A DNA stretch of 64,000 nt from Corynebacterium sp. Marseille-P4321 (GCF_903645305.1 NZ_CAHJXO010000002.1:496001-560000); one strand, 5' to 3'. Positions 8,804-18,219 are shown, numbered from the stretch's first letter. Translations and numbers: made by a program. The notes: a model not told the origin generated them from the letters alone.

Positions 8804-9133
8804 CTATTCCTGCTCGAGAGAGTCGAGGACAACCTCGAATTCCAGTAGCTCGGCCTTCTGCGATACCGGCTTGCGCTCCCCCGCTTCACCAGCACCGTCA
8901 CCAACACCGTGCCCGGCGCGGCCCTGACCCTCCCACCAGGCGTTATAGGCGTCCTCGTCCGCCCAGCGGGTGACCACGAAGTAGCGCTCCTCGCCCTTCA
9001 CGGGGCGCAGCAGCTGGAAACCCTCAAAACCGGGCTGACCGTCGATCGAATGCTTGCGGGCTTTAAAGCGGCGCTCGAGCTCCTCGCCAGCGCCTTCGGG
9101 GACTGAAATCGCGTTGATCTTCACAATGCTCAT
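8804..9133 (-). CDS. mhuD: Heme-degrading monooxygenase, MhuD-like (ABM domain)
   Basis: A 109-aa ABM-fold protein that by homology degrades heme to release iron without CO. It closely parallels mycobacterial MhuD: KINAI at residues 5-9, PGF near 34-36, GFQLLRPVKGEERYFVVT at 38-55 and LLEFEVVLD near the end. The residues known to shape the MhuD heme pocket are at identical numbering: N7, W66 and H75. The loop after H75 (GVGDGAGEAGERKPV) differs and is Gly-rich. The start is set at MSIVKINAI; an in-frame ATG three codons upstream is possible. It is divergent from pgi with a 76-bp hairpin element between them. Confidence 0.88.
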   Translation of the reverse strand: MSIVKINAISVPEGAGEELERRFKARKHSIDGQPGFEGFQLLRPVKGEERYFVVTRWADEDAYNAWWEGQGRAGHGVGDGAGEAGERKPVSQKAELLEFEVVLDSLEQE

Positions 9134-9158
9134 GCGCCCCATTATGCCCGCGGTCGAA

Positions 9159-9234
9159 TGAAGGATTTGACCGCAGCGTGTCAGATCCTTCATTTCCCCA
9201 GCAGGTTTCCGGGGCCGGTGCGGAATCCTTCAGT
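9159..9234. repeat. 76-bp two-hairpin repeat element, copy 1
   Basis: Begins TGAAGGATTTGAC, returns as GTCAGATCCTTCA (hairpin 1), then CCCC...GGGG (hairpin 2), and ends GAATCCTTCAGT. A second copy of exactly the same length is at 38499-38574. The stem bases and terminal motifs are conserved while loops vary, consistent with a structured REP/MITE-like element. Confidence 0.85.
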
Positions 9235-9326
9235 GCGACCCTTGGCAGCACCCGTCAGCCCCCTCCCCAGCAGAGCGTTTTTGACTACCGTGGGCAGTGA
9301 CTGACCCGAAAGATCTGGGAGGAAAC

Positions 9327-10963
<1,637 letters not shown>

Positions 10964-10964
<1 letters not shown>

Positions 10965-12451
10965 TGGGCGACGCAGTATCCGCAGAAAAGTACACCCCGC
11001 GCCAACGCACCGTCTACCGCCGCCAGCTCGAGGAGGAGCTGGAAGCGTTCGACCGCCATCTGCAGGAGGCGGAGTTCATCAACAAGGGGACGATTGGGCT
11101 CGAGCTGGAGCTCAATCTCGTCGATAAGCATATGCAGCCCCACCCCAACAACCAGGCTGTGCTGGAGGGCTTGAGCGACGAATACCAAGCCGAGGTCGGC
11201 CAGTTCAACGTCGAGCTGAACCACCCCCCGCTTTCCATTGAGGGCGACGGCTTGGCACGGCTCGAGCAGGGGTTGGAGCAAAGGCTTAACGACGTCCGCA
11301 GGGCCGCCTCCGAAGCCGGCTCCACAGTCGCGATGATCGGTACACTACCGACGCTGACCACCGAGTTCTTGGAAGACCCCATTTGGATGACACCCGAAAA
11401 CCGTTACGCGGGTCTGAACAACTCCGTGATGGAGTCGCGCGGCGAGCTGGTGGAGATCAGCCTCTGGCGCGACGAAAACTACACCCACGACTTCGAAAGC
11501 ATCTCGCCGGAGTCCGCCTGCACCTCCATGCAGCTGCACCTGCAGGTCAACCCGACGAAGTTCGCCGCCGCGTGGAACGCGTCCCAGGCCATCGCGGGTG
11601 CGCAGGTGGCGCTGTCGGCGAACTCGCCGCTGTTCCTGGGGCACCGTTTGTGGCATGAATCGCGCATTCCCGTGTTCAAGCAAGCGGTGGACACACGGAC
11701 GAAGGAGCTGATCAACCAGGGTGTGCGCCCGCGCGTGTGGTTCGGCAACGGGTGGATCACATCCGTGTTCGACCTCTTCGAGGAGAATGTCCGCTACTTC
11801 TCGCCGCTGCTGCCGGAGGGTCGGGCGGAATCCGGCAAGCAGGAGATGCAGGGTAACAACCCTGGCCTGCACTACCTGAACCTGCAAAACGGCACCATCT
11901 GGCGCTGGAACCGGCCCATCTACGACCCCAACGGCGAGCTGTCCCACATCCGCCTGGAGAACCGGATCTTGCCCGCAGGCCCGACGGTGAAGGACATCAT
12001 CGCGGACGCCGCGTTCTACTACGGGTGCGTAAAAACACTCGCGGAACAAACCCGCCCCGTGTGGTCGCGGTTGAGTTTCGAGGACGCGCGCGAGAACTTC
12101 CGCCAGGGCGCCCGCCACGGCCTGGCATCGAACTTGGCGTGGCCGACGCTCGGCACCATCCCCGTGACCGAACTGATCGGCGATCACCTCCTCCCGATCG
12201 CCGAGGAGGGTCTGAAGATGCTGGAAGTCGACCAGGGGTGCATCGACGAGTATTTGGGCATCATCGACGGCCGCGTGAAGAACCGCCAGAACGGCGCGAT
12301 GTGGCAACTCAACGCCCTCGGAAGGTTGGCTCCGGGATCGAAGGCGGGGACGACGGAGCGTCGAGAAGCAATTGCCCGAGTGCTCCGGCAATACCTGGCG
12401 AATCAGGCGAGCGGCGCGCCGGTGCATACTTGGTCGCTCGAGGTTGAGTAG
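10964..12451 (+). CDS. Glutamate-cysteine ligase family 2 (GCS2) protein
   Basis: A 495-aa ATP-dependent carboxylate-amine ligase of the GCS2 family. Seen: GTIGLELELNLVDKHMQ (the metal/ATP-binding E-x-E strand), QFNVELNHPPL, ESACTSMQLHLQV and RLENRILPAGPTVKDIIADA. Corynebacteria rely on mycothiol rather than glutathione, so the product need not be gamma-glutamylcysteine; the ligase could make another gamma-glutamyl compound such as an ergothioneine precursor. No substrate residue distinguishes these by eye. It is translationally coupled to pgi and carries a copy of the dispersed 11-mer at 11119-11129. Confidence 0.85.
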
Positions 12452-12466
12452 GGCAAGATAGTCGGA

Positions 12467-13096
12467 ATGCAAGGCATCATCGACTGGATCGTCAACCTCA
12501 TGGAGCTGCTCGGCGCCCCCGGCGTCGGCATTGCCATTTTGCTGGAGAACCTCTTCCCGCCGATTCCGTCGGAGGTGGTGCTGCCGCTGGCCGGCTTCAC
12601 CGTCGCGCAGGGTTCGCTGAATTGGCTGGCAGTGTTCATCTGGTCTGTGATCGGTTCAGTGGTGGGTGCGTATGTGCTCTACGGGGTCGGCGCCTGGCTC
12701 GGGCTCGAACGGCTGCGCCGGATCGCCGACTGGATGTGGCTGGTCAAGGCGTCTGACGTGGACGCGGCTATGAACTTCTTCAACAAATACGGCCGCCCGT
12801 CGATTTTTATCGGGCGCTTGATCCCCGGCGTACGCTCATTGATCTCCATTCCTGCGGGTCTGGACCGCATGAACCTGCTGGTGTTCGGCCTGTGGACCAC
12901 GCTCGGCTCCGGCATCTGGAACGCCATCCTGATCTACCTCGGCTACCTGCTCGGCGACAACTGGGAGAAGGCCACCGGCTACGTGGACACGTACTCCAAC
13001 GTGATCTACGCGGTGTTGCTGCTGATCATCCTCGGGTTCCTAGTGTTCTTCGTGCGCCGCGCGGTGCGGGAGAAAAACGCGGATCCATCTGCGTAG
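12467..13096 (+). CDS. DedA-family membrane protein
   Basis: A 209-aa polytopic membrane protein of the DedA/SNARE-associated family, members of which have been linked to undecaprenyl-phosphate and phospholipid recycling. Recognisable: the N-terminal re-entrant segment with E-N-L-F-P-P-I-P-S-E (FPPIPSE), the FNKYGRPSIFIGRLIPGVRSLISIPAG signature, and C-terminal transmembrane helices ending in basic RRAVREKN. It lies 15 bp after the GCS2 gene with no promoter visible, so it probably belongs to the pgi transcription unit, which ends at the terminator right after it. Confidence 0.92.
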   Translation: MQGIIDWIVNLMELLGAPGVGIAILLENLFPPIPSEVVLPLAGFTVAQGSLNWLAVFIWSVIGSVVGAYVLYGVGAWLGLERLRRIADWMWLVKASDVDAAMNFFNKYGRPSIFIGRLIPGVRSLISIPAGLDRMNLLVFGLWTTLGSGIWNAILIYLGYLLGDNWEKATGYVDTYSNVIYAVLLLIILGFLVFFVRRAVREKNADPSA

Positions 13097-13109
13097 AAAA
13101 CACAATCCG

Positions 13110-13144
13110 AGGCAGCCGTTCACAGATGTGGCGGCTGCCTTTTA
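13110..13144 (+). terminator. Terminator after dedA
   Basis: AGGCAGCCG (13110-13118) pairs with CGGCTGCCT (13132-13140), then TTTA. The loop contains a small CACAGATGTG palindrome. Confidence 0.85.
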
Positions 13145-13148
13145 CGTT

Positions 13149-13397
13149 CTAGGAAACCCTCTCGCTTCTGGTCCAATATTCAGCGAAATCAGGGAGCTCA
13201 TCAACCCGGAAGTATCTGGAGTGGGTCACCTTCAAATCTTCGAGTGAGGGCGACCCGATCACCACGATTTCGACGTCAGGGTTCTCGTTGGACTGCTCCT
13301 CGTCGAGACGCTGCCTGATCGCTTCGCGAGAATCCGCGTATTCCGTGATGTGGCGCTCGCCGGTTTTCCGGTTGAACACGATGAGAAAGTGCTTCAT
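13149..13397 (-). CDS. Small hypothetical protein
   Basis: An 82-aa soluble protein starting MKHFLIVFNRKTGERHITEY, rich in charged residues, with no signal or membrane segment. The opening beta-strand (HFLIVFNRKTG) followed by a helix with REAIRQRLDEEQ and a second strand DVEIVVIGS suggests a small alpha/beta fold. I do not recognise a family. A GTG three codons upstream (13406) is an alternative start; GTGAAG before the ATG is only a weak ribosome binding site. The base composition is lower in GC than in the flanking dedA gene. It may be accessory. Confidence 0.6.
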   Translation of the reverse strand: MKHFLIVFNRKTGERHITEYADSREAIRQRLDEEQSNENPDVEIVVIGSPSLEDLKVTHSRYFRVDELPDFAEYWTRSERVS

Positions 13398-13595
13398 TTT
13401 CTTCACTCGCTTTCAAGCTCGAAAGCGCTCAGGCTTTGCGATCAGCTTCTCGCTGATTTGGTTGACCCTCGCCGGGCCATGGTTTTTCTTCGATGACATC
13501 GTAGTCATTATCGGAGGAACTCCTTCTAGATCAGAGCCCCACACGCAAAATTCCGGACACCCTCGTTTTCGTCGACAAACCAACGTAGATTCCTG

Positions 13596-13916
13596 TTACA
13601 GGTGCAATGCCACTATGAGAATGCCGATCGCCATGAGACCGCCCCCGAAGGTCGGCGAAGAAACAACGACCCCGAGAGGAAGCGCGTAAATCACCGCCCC
13701 TACGGAAATGATCCCCGCAGCAGCCGAAGCTTTTCTGTTCGGCTTCCAGCAGAGAAAAAGCAGAACAGACACTGAAACGAAGAAGAGAACTAATCCAAGA
13801 GCGGAGAAGTGGCGCGACAACGCAACATAGACGCCAGCCCCCAAAACAAGGGCTAACGAAAGAGCCGCAGGGACTCGCCGGCATCGCGTCTCTGGTATCG
13901 GGCGCGCACTTTCCAT
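13596..13916 (-). CDS. Small integral membrane protein, unknown
   Basis: A 106-aa protein with a short basic N terminus (RPIPETRCRR) and four hydrophobic stretches covering nearly all the rest (AALSLALVLGAGVYVAL, LGLVLFFVSVSVLLFLCW, AAAGIISVGAVIYALPLG, GGLMAIGILIVALHL), with a KPNRKAS cytoplasmic loop. No motif reveals a function. TAGCCT lies exactly 7 nt upstream of the ATG (13924-13929), consistent with a leaderless transcript. It sits in an AT-richer patch with two other unknown genes and could be part of an acquired cassette. Confidence 0.55.
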   Translation of the reverse strand: MESARPIPETRCRRVPAALSLALVLGAGVYVALSRHFSALGLVLFFVSVSVLLFLCWKPNRKASAAAGIISVGAVIYALPLGVVVSSPTFGGGLMAIGILIVALHL

Positions 13917-14028
13917 GATGCATAGGCTATCTGCACTTTTCCGCCGGAGGTGGCAGCCATCCGAGGTTAGGTGCCTGTCTAATCGTTCCGCTTACTACGA
14001 CTAGGTAAGCCAGAAGGCCGCTACGACG

Positions 14029-14493
14029 TCACGTTTTCTGTGGAGAAGTTTCCTGAATTCTTTGGCGGTAATAATTGCGATCAGCCTCTTGCATGCGGGC
14101 AAATTCCATGAGCACGCCCGGCCAGGTGGGAAATGAATCTACAAGGTTCTCCGAGATATTTAACAACGGTGAAAATGCGATCTCACCCCATCTGACGCCT
14201 ATCCCCACTCTCTCCGAGTAATCCGTACTGCTTAGAGGACCAACAGTCCATTGACTCCCTGACGCGGCGTTCATCCAGGTTCCGGCTATGGCTAGGATGC
14301 GGGAGACGGTGTCGTCATAAGAGTGTTTAGACTTTAGAATGTCGAGCACGATTTCGGAGGGAAACTCTTCTACGCCATTGGTAACTTGCTCCCGTTTGGA
14401 AGGTTCAAGTTCTTCGAGCGCTGTGGGGACTGCTATTGAAAGGAAGTCCTCCAGCCGGTTTCCGAATTGTTGTTCATATCCGTCAAGCCACAT
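14029..14493 (-). CDS. Hypothetical protein in AT-richer island
   Basis: A 154-aa soluble, acidic protein starting MWLDGYEQQFGNRLEDFL, with a good AGAAGGGG ribosome binding site. It is helical at the N terminus and rich in Ser/Trp in the middle (TWMNAASGSQWTVGPLSS). No signal peptide or catalytic motif is evident. The size, acidity and isolated position in a lower-GC patch would be compatible with an immunity-type protein, but no toxin partner is visible, so this is only a possibility. I do not recognise the family. Confidence 0.6.
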   Translation of the reverse strand: MWLDGYEQQFGNRLEDFLSIAVPTALEELEPSKREQVTNGVEEFPSEIVLDILKSKHSYDDTVSRILAIAGTWMNAASGSQWTVGPLSSTDYSERVGIGVRWGEIAFSPLLNISENLVDSFPTWPGVLMEFARMQEADRNYYRQRIQETSPQKT

Positions 14494-14597
14494 GGTGCCC
14501 CTTCTAGTGGTTTGTGCATGTGCGATGTGTGACGTGAATTATATATAGGTGCCAGTGTGCGATTTTTAGAATCAGCAATCGTCGCGAAAGCTCGATA

Positions 14598-14608
14598 CCC
14601 CCCCCCCC
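14598..14608. repeat. Poly-C tract (11 C)
   Basis: A run of 11 cytosines lies 16 bp beyond the 3' end of the Nei-type gene, in the gap before the unknown minus-strand gene. Such a run is slippage-prone in replication and sequencing. Confidence 0.8.
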
Positions 14609-14624
14609 TTCGCCTCGGAATATT

Positions 14625-15434
14625 TCAAGGCTCAGGCTGGCACCGCGGACACCACCAAATAACCCGCTCCAAATCGCCCTCCCCGCCGAGGAAGCCCTTG
14701 GTGATCAAGGTGCCGCACCGCCGGCACGGCTTGTTGTTCCGCCCGAACACGTAGCTGGTCTCCCCCGCCCGCTTCACGCCGGTGGTCACGCGCACCGGCT
14801 CGTCCTTGTTCGCCCACATCAGCCGCCGTGCCAGACGCACATGCTTCTCGACGTCCACGTCACGCACCAGTTCCCTCGGATGCGTACCGGCGAGGAAGTT
14901 GATCTCTGCTCGGTACTCGTTGCCGATCCCTGCCAGCTTTCTCTGGTCAAGCAACGCCCGCCCGATCTCGCGGTCCGGCTCGGCTTCGATCCGCGAGATG
15001 GCCTCGTCGACGTCGAAGTCTTCGGCCAGCAAATCAGGCCCGAGGTAGCCCATCTCCACCTCGTATTCGCGCGCGGGAAACACACGGACGAGTCCCAGCC
15101 AAAACCCGACGAGTTCGATGTCGGGGCGGGGATCGTCGTCAAGCCTTAGCATCACTCGTGCCGCGTGCCCGGGCTTGCGCCACCGCTCCCCCGCGCGGTG
15201 CATGGACCACGTGCCCTCCATTTTCAGGTGGGTGTGCAGGATTTGCGGCTCGTGTCCGTCGGCGGCGAACTCCATGAATAGGTGCTTGCCGTACGGCCAG
15301 ACACGCTTGCAGGTCATGCCGGTGAAGTTGACGGTGGCGTAGCGCGGCACGCGGATGCTTGTGCGGGTGACCTCGCGGCCGGCCATCCACTGCAGGCGTT
15401 TCGACAGCTGGTAGACGGAATCACCTTCAGGCAT
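14625..15434 (-). CDS. Fpg/Nei-family DNA glycosylase (endonuclease VIII-like)
   Basis: A 269-aa base-excision repair glycosylase/AP lyase. The mature N terminus is MPEGDSVYQLSKRLQ, with Pro2 as catalytic nucleophile and Glu3 (PEGD, Nei-type). The internal H2TH region includes LLDQRKLAGIGNEYRAEINFLAG, and the C terminus carries a zinc finger with CRRCG and CPRCQ separated by a 22-residue hairpin. The start is fixed because the enzyme requires proline directly after Met. It resembles actinobacterial Nei2 proteins that remove oxidised pyrimidines; the exact substrate preference cannot be read. It is divergent from the vapB-like gene. Confidence 0.93.
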   Translation of the reverse strand: MPEGDSVYQLSKRLQWMAGREVTRTSIRVPRYATVNFTGMTCKRVWPYGKHLFMEFAADGHEPQILHTHLKMEGTWSMHRAGERWRKPGHAARVMLRLDDDPRPDIELVGFWLGLVRVFPAREYEVEMGYLGPDLLAEDFDVDEAISRIEAEPDREIGRALLDQRKLAGIGNEYRAEINFLAGTHPRELVRDVDVEKHVRLARRLMWANKDEPVRVTTGVKRAGETSYVFGRNNKPCRRCGTLITKGFLGGEGDLERVIWWCPRCQPEP

Positions 15435-15482
15435 GCGTGCGAGGGTACTCGCCTGGCCTCCCTTGAACCACCCTTCCGAGGT

Positions 15483-15498
15483 TATACTCACAGGTATA
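15483..15498 (+). promoter_or_regulatory. Putative -10/operator of the vapB-like gene
   Basis: TATAC (15483-15487) and GTATA (15494-15498) form an inverted repeat overlapping a -10-like TATACT, 16 bp before the ATG and directly ahead of AAGGAGG. This is the usual place for autoregulation by an AbrB/VapB antitoxin. Confidence 0.5.
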
Positions 15499-15513
15499 TA
15501 CAAGGAGGGCGAA

Positions 15514-15774
15514 ATGGCATCACCGATGATTCCGATTGAAACCACCGCCTTTAGATCCGGTAACAGTCAGGCCATTCGGATTCCCAAGGATCTTCGTCTG
15601 GAGACCGAACGGGTCTGGATTTCAAAAGTCGGCGATTCTCTAAGAATTTCCCCTACGCGACCATCCGCGATGGACGTCATCGACGAGATCACCGCTGGCC
15701 TGCCGGAAGATTGGGCCGACGGACTGACAGAACCAGAGGAACTCCCCCTGGATGACGTCCCAGCGTGGGAGTAA
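15514..15774 (+). CDS. VapB/AbrB-type antitoxin
   Basis: An 86-aa antitoxin with an N-terminal swapped-hairpin DNA-binding domain (ETTAFRSGNSQAIRIPKDLRLETERVWISKVGDSLRISP) and an acidic, Pro-rich C-terminal toxin-binding tail (TEPEELPLDDVPAWE), typical of VapB. A strong AAGGAGG ribosome binding site decides the start. The following vapC is a deleted remnant, so this antitoxin is probably an orphan; it might still repress its own promoter or neutralise a related toxin encoded elsewhere. It seems full length, with no internal damage. Confidence 0.85.
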   Translation: MASPMIPIETTAFRSGNSQAIRIPKDLRLETERVWISKVGDSLRISPTRPSAMDVIDEITAGLPEDWADGLTEPEELPLDDVPAWE

Positions 15775-15778
15775 ACCT

Positions 15779-16034
15779 GTGTCCTATCCACTAGATACGA
15801 ACGTGTGGATTGACGCGCTAGAGCTACCCGTCTGTGGGCATCGACCGAGCTGCAGCGGTGGTATACGCCGACATACGCCACGAGCTCGAGTCCGTTGGTA
15901 GGCCTATTGGTCCGAATGATCTGTGGATAGCGGCGCAGGCCGTCGCTCACGGGATGGTTCTCGTGACTGCTAATTCCTCGGAATTCCAGCGGGTGCCGTC
16001 CTCTCGGAGCTGCGCGACTGAAAGGTCCGCGTGA
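15779..16034 (+). pseudogene. vapC remnant: internally deleted and frameshifted PIN-domain toxin
   Basis: A GTG at 15779, just after the antitoxin stop, opens SYPLDTNVWIDALELP, the N-terminal strand and first catalytic Asp region of a PIN ribonuclease. The frame then breaks, and in another frame (from about 15834) follows a typical PIN C-terminal half: PIGPNDLWIAAQAVAHG then MVLVTANSSEF. Roughly 60-70 central codons that should carry the conserved Glu and helices are missing, and the extreme C terminus (SSRSCATERSA) also looks frameshifted. The reading is that an original VapBC pair was inactivated by deletion, leaving an intact antitoxin. Confidence 0.8.
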
Positions 16035-16038
16035 AAGG

Positions 16039-17322
16039 TCACAGCCCGAGGAGGGCGAGGGGGATGACGGCGATGCCGTCGGAGCGTCGATAAGCATGCT
16101 GCCCTGAGGAGAGGACCGCGAGGTCTGTCACCTTTCCCTTCATCTGATCCTTAAACCAGTGGAGGTGGCGGACGTCGCGGTCGTCGATCGCGCCGGAAAG
16201 CTTGACCTCGATACCCACGAGCGCACCGCGCTGGCCCTCAACCACCAGGTCAACCTCGTGGTCGCCGTTCTGGGTGCGGAGGTGGAACACGCGAGCCTCG
16301 CATGCCTGAGCCAAGGTTCGCACCCCCAGCGTGGCCAGCGACTCGAATAGCGGCCCGAACATGTGGGCACCCTGCCCGGTGAGCAGATCGTCACCAGAGA
16401 GATTGAGTAGCCGGAGCGCGAGCGCCGGATCCGCAAGCTGATGTTTTGGAGCTTGTGCAATCCGCTTCAGCGGGTTGTGAAACGATGTCCACCCCGGGAC
16501 AGGATCCAAAAGCCAGAGCTGGGAAAGGTGGTCCCGGTAGCGGATCGTGGTGGGCTTAGACGGTTGGTAGCCGTCACCGCCGGTGGTCGCATCCAAGATG
16601 CTGCTGTAGGACGCAGTAGTTGACGATGCCGCACCATAGGCCGCCAGCCATCGGCGCAACGTCTCCGGACTACGAACGCCCGCGCCGCGTTCCGGCAGGT
16701 CCCGGTCGATTACTCGCTGAAGGTAGGCGTCGAGCTGCCCATCCCTGAGGCGGCGAGGCGCAGCCATTATCCCTGGAAACCCGCTTGCTGCGATCGCCTC
16801 CGCATAATCCCCTACAGCGACATCGGTACTGCCGTCGATCTCGGCCAGCGTTTCAAAACGCGGTTCGTCGACCGAGCCGCCCTGACCGTACAGCAAATCG
16901 GAAAATTTCACGGTTGGGGTGGACAGACGCCTTTCATGGAAACCCATCGGCCGCATGCGCAGCGACAGGATACGACCCGCGCCACTATGGGTCCCCGCTG
17001 CGTCAACCGGGGTCGCGGAACCTGTGAGAAGGAAGCGCCCGGGCGGCGCCCCGTCATCGACGCTTCGCCGTACCGAATCCCAGACCTGCGGCAGGTGCTG
17101 CCACTCGTCGAACAGGATGGTGCCCTGGGGAAGAGTGTCCAGGTCGAAGTCGTTGCTGATGACTGTGCGCTCACCAGGCCTATCCAACCTCACCGTGCGC
17201 GCTGCGCGGCGAGCCGCGGTACCGGTTTTGCCCACGCCCTTCGGGCCATCCAAAGCGATGGCGGCGGCGAATGGCATGAGCTCGTCCAGTTCAGAGTCTA
17301 TGGTGCGACGAAGGTAGTCCAT
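16039..17322 (-). CDS. AAA ATPase with C-terminal DUF4143
   Basis: A 427-aa protein with an N-terminal P-loop (ALDGPKGVGKTGTAARR), a Walker B-like TILFDEWQHL, a sensor-like FLLTGSA, and a C-terminal DUF4143 half ending in VDLVVEGQRGALVGIEVKLSG, a PD-(D/E)xK-like D...E-x-K arrangement. Such stand-alone ATPases are widespread in actinobacteria with unknown function; a nuclease-like role for the C terminus is an inference. Upstream of the ATG at 17322 lie four iterons at exact 23-bp spacing, suggesting dedicated regulation. It sits between two toxin-antitoxin loci. Length and motifs appear intact. Confidence 0.85.
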   Translation of the reverse strand: MDYLRRTIDSELDELMPFAAAIALDGPKGVGKTGTAARRAARTVRLDRPGERTVISNDFDLDTLPQGTILFDEWQHLPQVWDSVRRSVDDGAPPGRFLLTGSATPVDAAGTHSGAGRILSLRMRPMGFHERRLSTPTVKFSDLLYGQGGSVDEPRFETLAEIDGSTDVAVGDYAEAIAASGFPGIMAAPRRLRDGQLDAYLQRVIDRDLPERGAGVRSPETLRRWLAAYGAASSTTASYSSILDATTGGDGYQPSKPTTIRYRDHLSQLWLLDPVPGWTSFHNPLKRIAQAPKHQLADPALALRLLNLSGDDLLTGQGAHMFGPLFESLATLGVRTLAQACEARVFHLRTQNGDHEVDLVVEGQRGALVGIEVKLSGAIDDRDVRHLHWFKDQMKGKVTDLAVLSSGQHAYRRSDGIAVIPLALLGL

Positions 17323-17331
17323 GCAGGGAAC

Positions 17332-17413
17332 TTTACCATTCGCACGAGCTTTATTTTACCATTCGCATGGGATCTGCTTTACCCTTCGCACGGGGTCCAC
17401 TTTACCAATTAGC
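17332..17413. repeat. Four 13-bp iterons at exact 23-bp spacing upstream of the DUF4143 gene
   Basis: TTTACCATTCGCA occurs at 17332 and 17355, TTTACCCTTCGCA at 17378, and a degenerate TTTACCAATTAGC at 17401. Spacing is 23 bp each time, about two helical turns, and the nearest copy ends 10 bp before the start codon. On the transcribed strand the unit reads TGCGAATGGTAAA. Confidence 0.92.
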
Positions 17414-17532
17414 GGATCGACCCCCTCCCCACCACCTGCGTCAGGACATCAATGACCAGGGGCCTAGGATTGCCTGCACCCCCGGGGAGTTTGGTCACCG
17501 ATTCGATGGGATTTGGATGGTAGTCTGTCCCC

Positions 17533-17772
17533 ATGGAAGCAAGAATTGATTCTGGCGGACGGCTGCTGCTGCCCAAGATGTTGCGCGACACCCTCGGCTT
17601 GACCCCAGGCTCAATAGTGGATGTCAGCGCATACGGCACCGGCCTCACAGTCATCCCTTCCGGTCGCACCGCCTCGATTGAAACCACCTCGGAAGGATTT
17701 CTCGTGGCTCGAGGAACAGGCACCGTCACCGACGAGGATGTACTCGCGCTGATTGATGCAGGCAGGGTCTAG
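17533..17772 (+). CDS. AbrB/MazE-type antitoxin (VapB)
   Basis: A 79-aa antitoxin with an N-terminal SpoVT/AbrB DNA-binding domain (MEARIDSGGRLLLPKMLRDTLGLTPGSIVDVS) and a C-terminal tail ending DVLALIDAGRV. TAGTCT at 17521-17526 lies 6 nt before the ATG and no Shine-Dalgarno is visible, suggesting a leaderless mRNA. The intact VapC-like toxin follows 12 bp downstream. It most likely binds its own promoter and the toxin. Confidence 0.85.
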   Translation: MEARIDSGGRLLLPKMLRDTLGLTPGSIVDVSAYGTGLTVIPSGRTASIETTSEGFLVARGTGTVTDEDVLALIDAGRV

Positions 17773-17784
17773 CTCAAGCGCGTT

Positions 17785-18198
17785 ATGGCAAACCTTGTTG
17801 CGTTAGACACCAGCGTCGCGGTGCCACTACTCCTTGCTTCGCATCAAGCGCATGACCGGGTGTACGAATGGGCGTTGAGCCGTCAGGTGGTTCTCTGCGC
17901 TCACTCGCTGGTCGAGACGTATTCGGTACTCACCCGTCTGCCTGGCGATCACCGGGTCTCAGCCGAAGACGCAGTTCGGGTGATGGACACTTGGTTTCCT
18001 GAACCCCTCATGCTTTCGCAAGCCGGAACCGTCGACGTTCACCGCCGTCTTGCTTCGGCAGGAGTCGCCGGAGGAGCAGTCTACGACGGGCTCGTGGCAC
18101 TCACAGCGCTGGAGAACGGGGTCCCTCTGGCAAGCCGGGACCGCCGGGCGGTGAACAATTACCTCAGCCTCGGTGTGGATGTTCGCCTAGTGCCCTAA
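17785..18198 (+). CDS. VapC-type PIN-domain toxin
   Basis: A 137-aa PIN ribonuclease. The conserved acidic residues are visible: first Asp in LVALDTSVAVPLL, Glu in HSLVETYSVLTRLP, and Asp in GGAVYDGLVALTALENG followed by LASRDRRA. VapC toxins usually cleave tRNA or rRNA to arrest translation; the target here is unknown. It is paired with the AbrB-type antitoxin immediately upstream and converges with lhr. All PIN motifs are intact, in contrast with the deleted vapC near 15.8 kb. Confidence 0.88.
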   Translation: MANLVALDTSVAVPLLLASHQAHDRVYEWALSRQVVLCAHSLVETYSVLTRLPGDHRVSAEDAVRVMDTWFPEPLMLSQAGTVDVHRRLASAGVAGGAVYDGLVALTALENGVPLASRDRRAVNNYLSLGVDVRLVP

Positions 18199-18219
18199 CT
18201 TCCTGCAAATGATTTCTTC

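Noticed and set aside
13149..14625. Prophage remnant
   Set aside because: No integrase, attachment repeat or structural phage gene was seen.
17332..17413. CRISPR or plasmid origin iterons
   Set aside because: The 10-bp gaps are too short for spacers, and no replication initiator gene adjoins.
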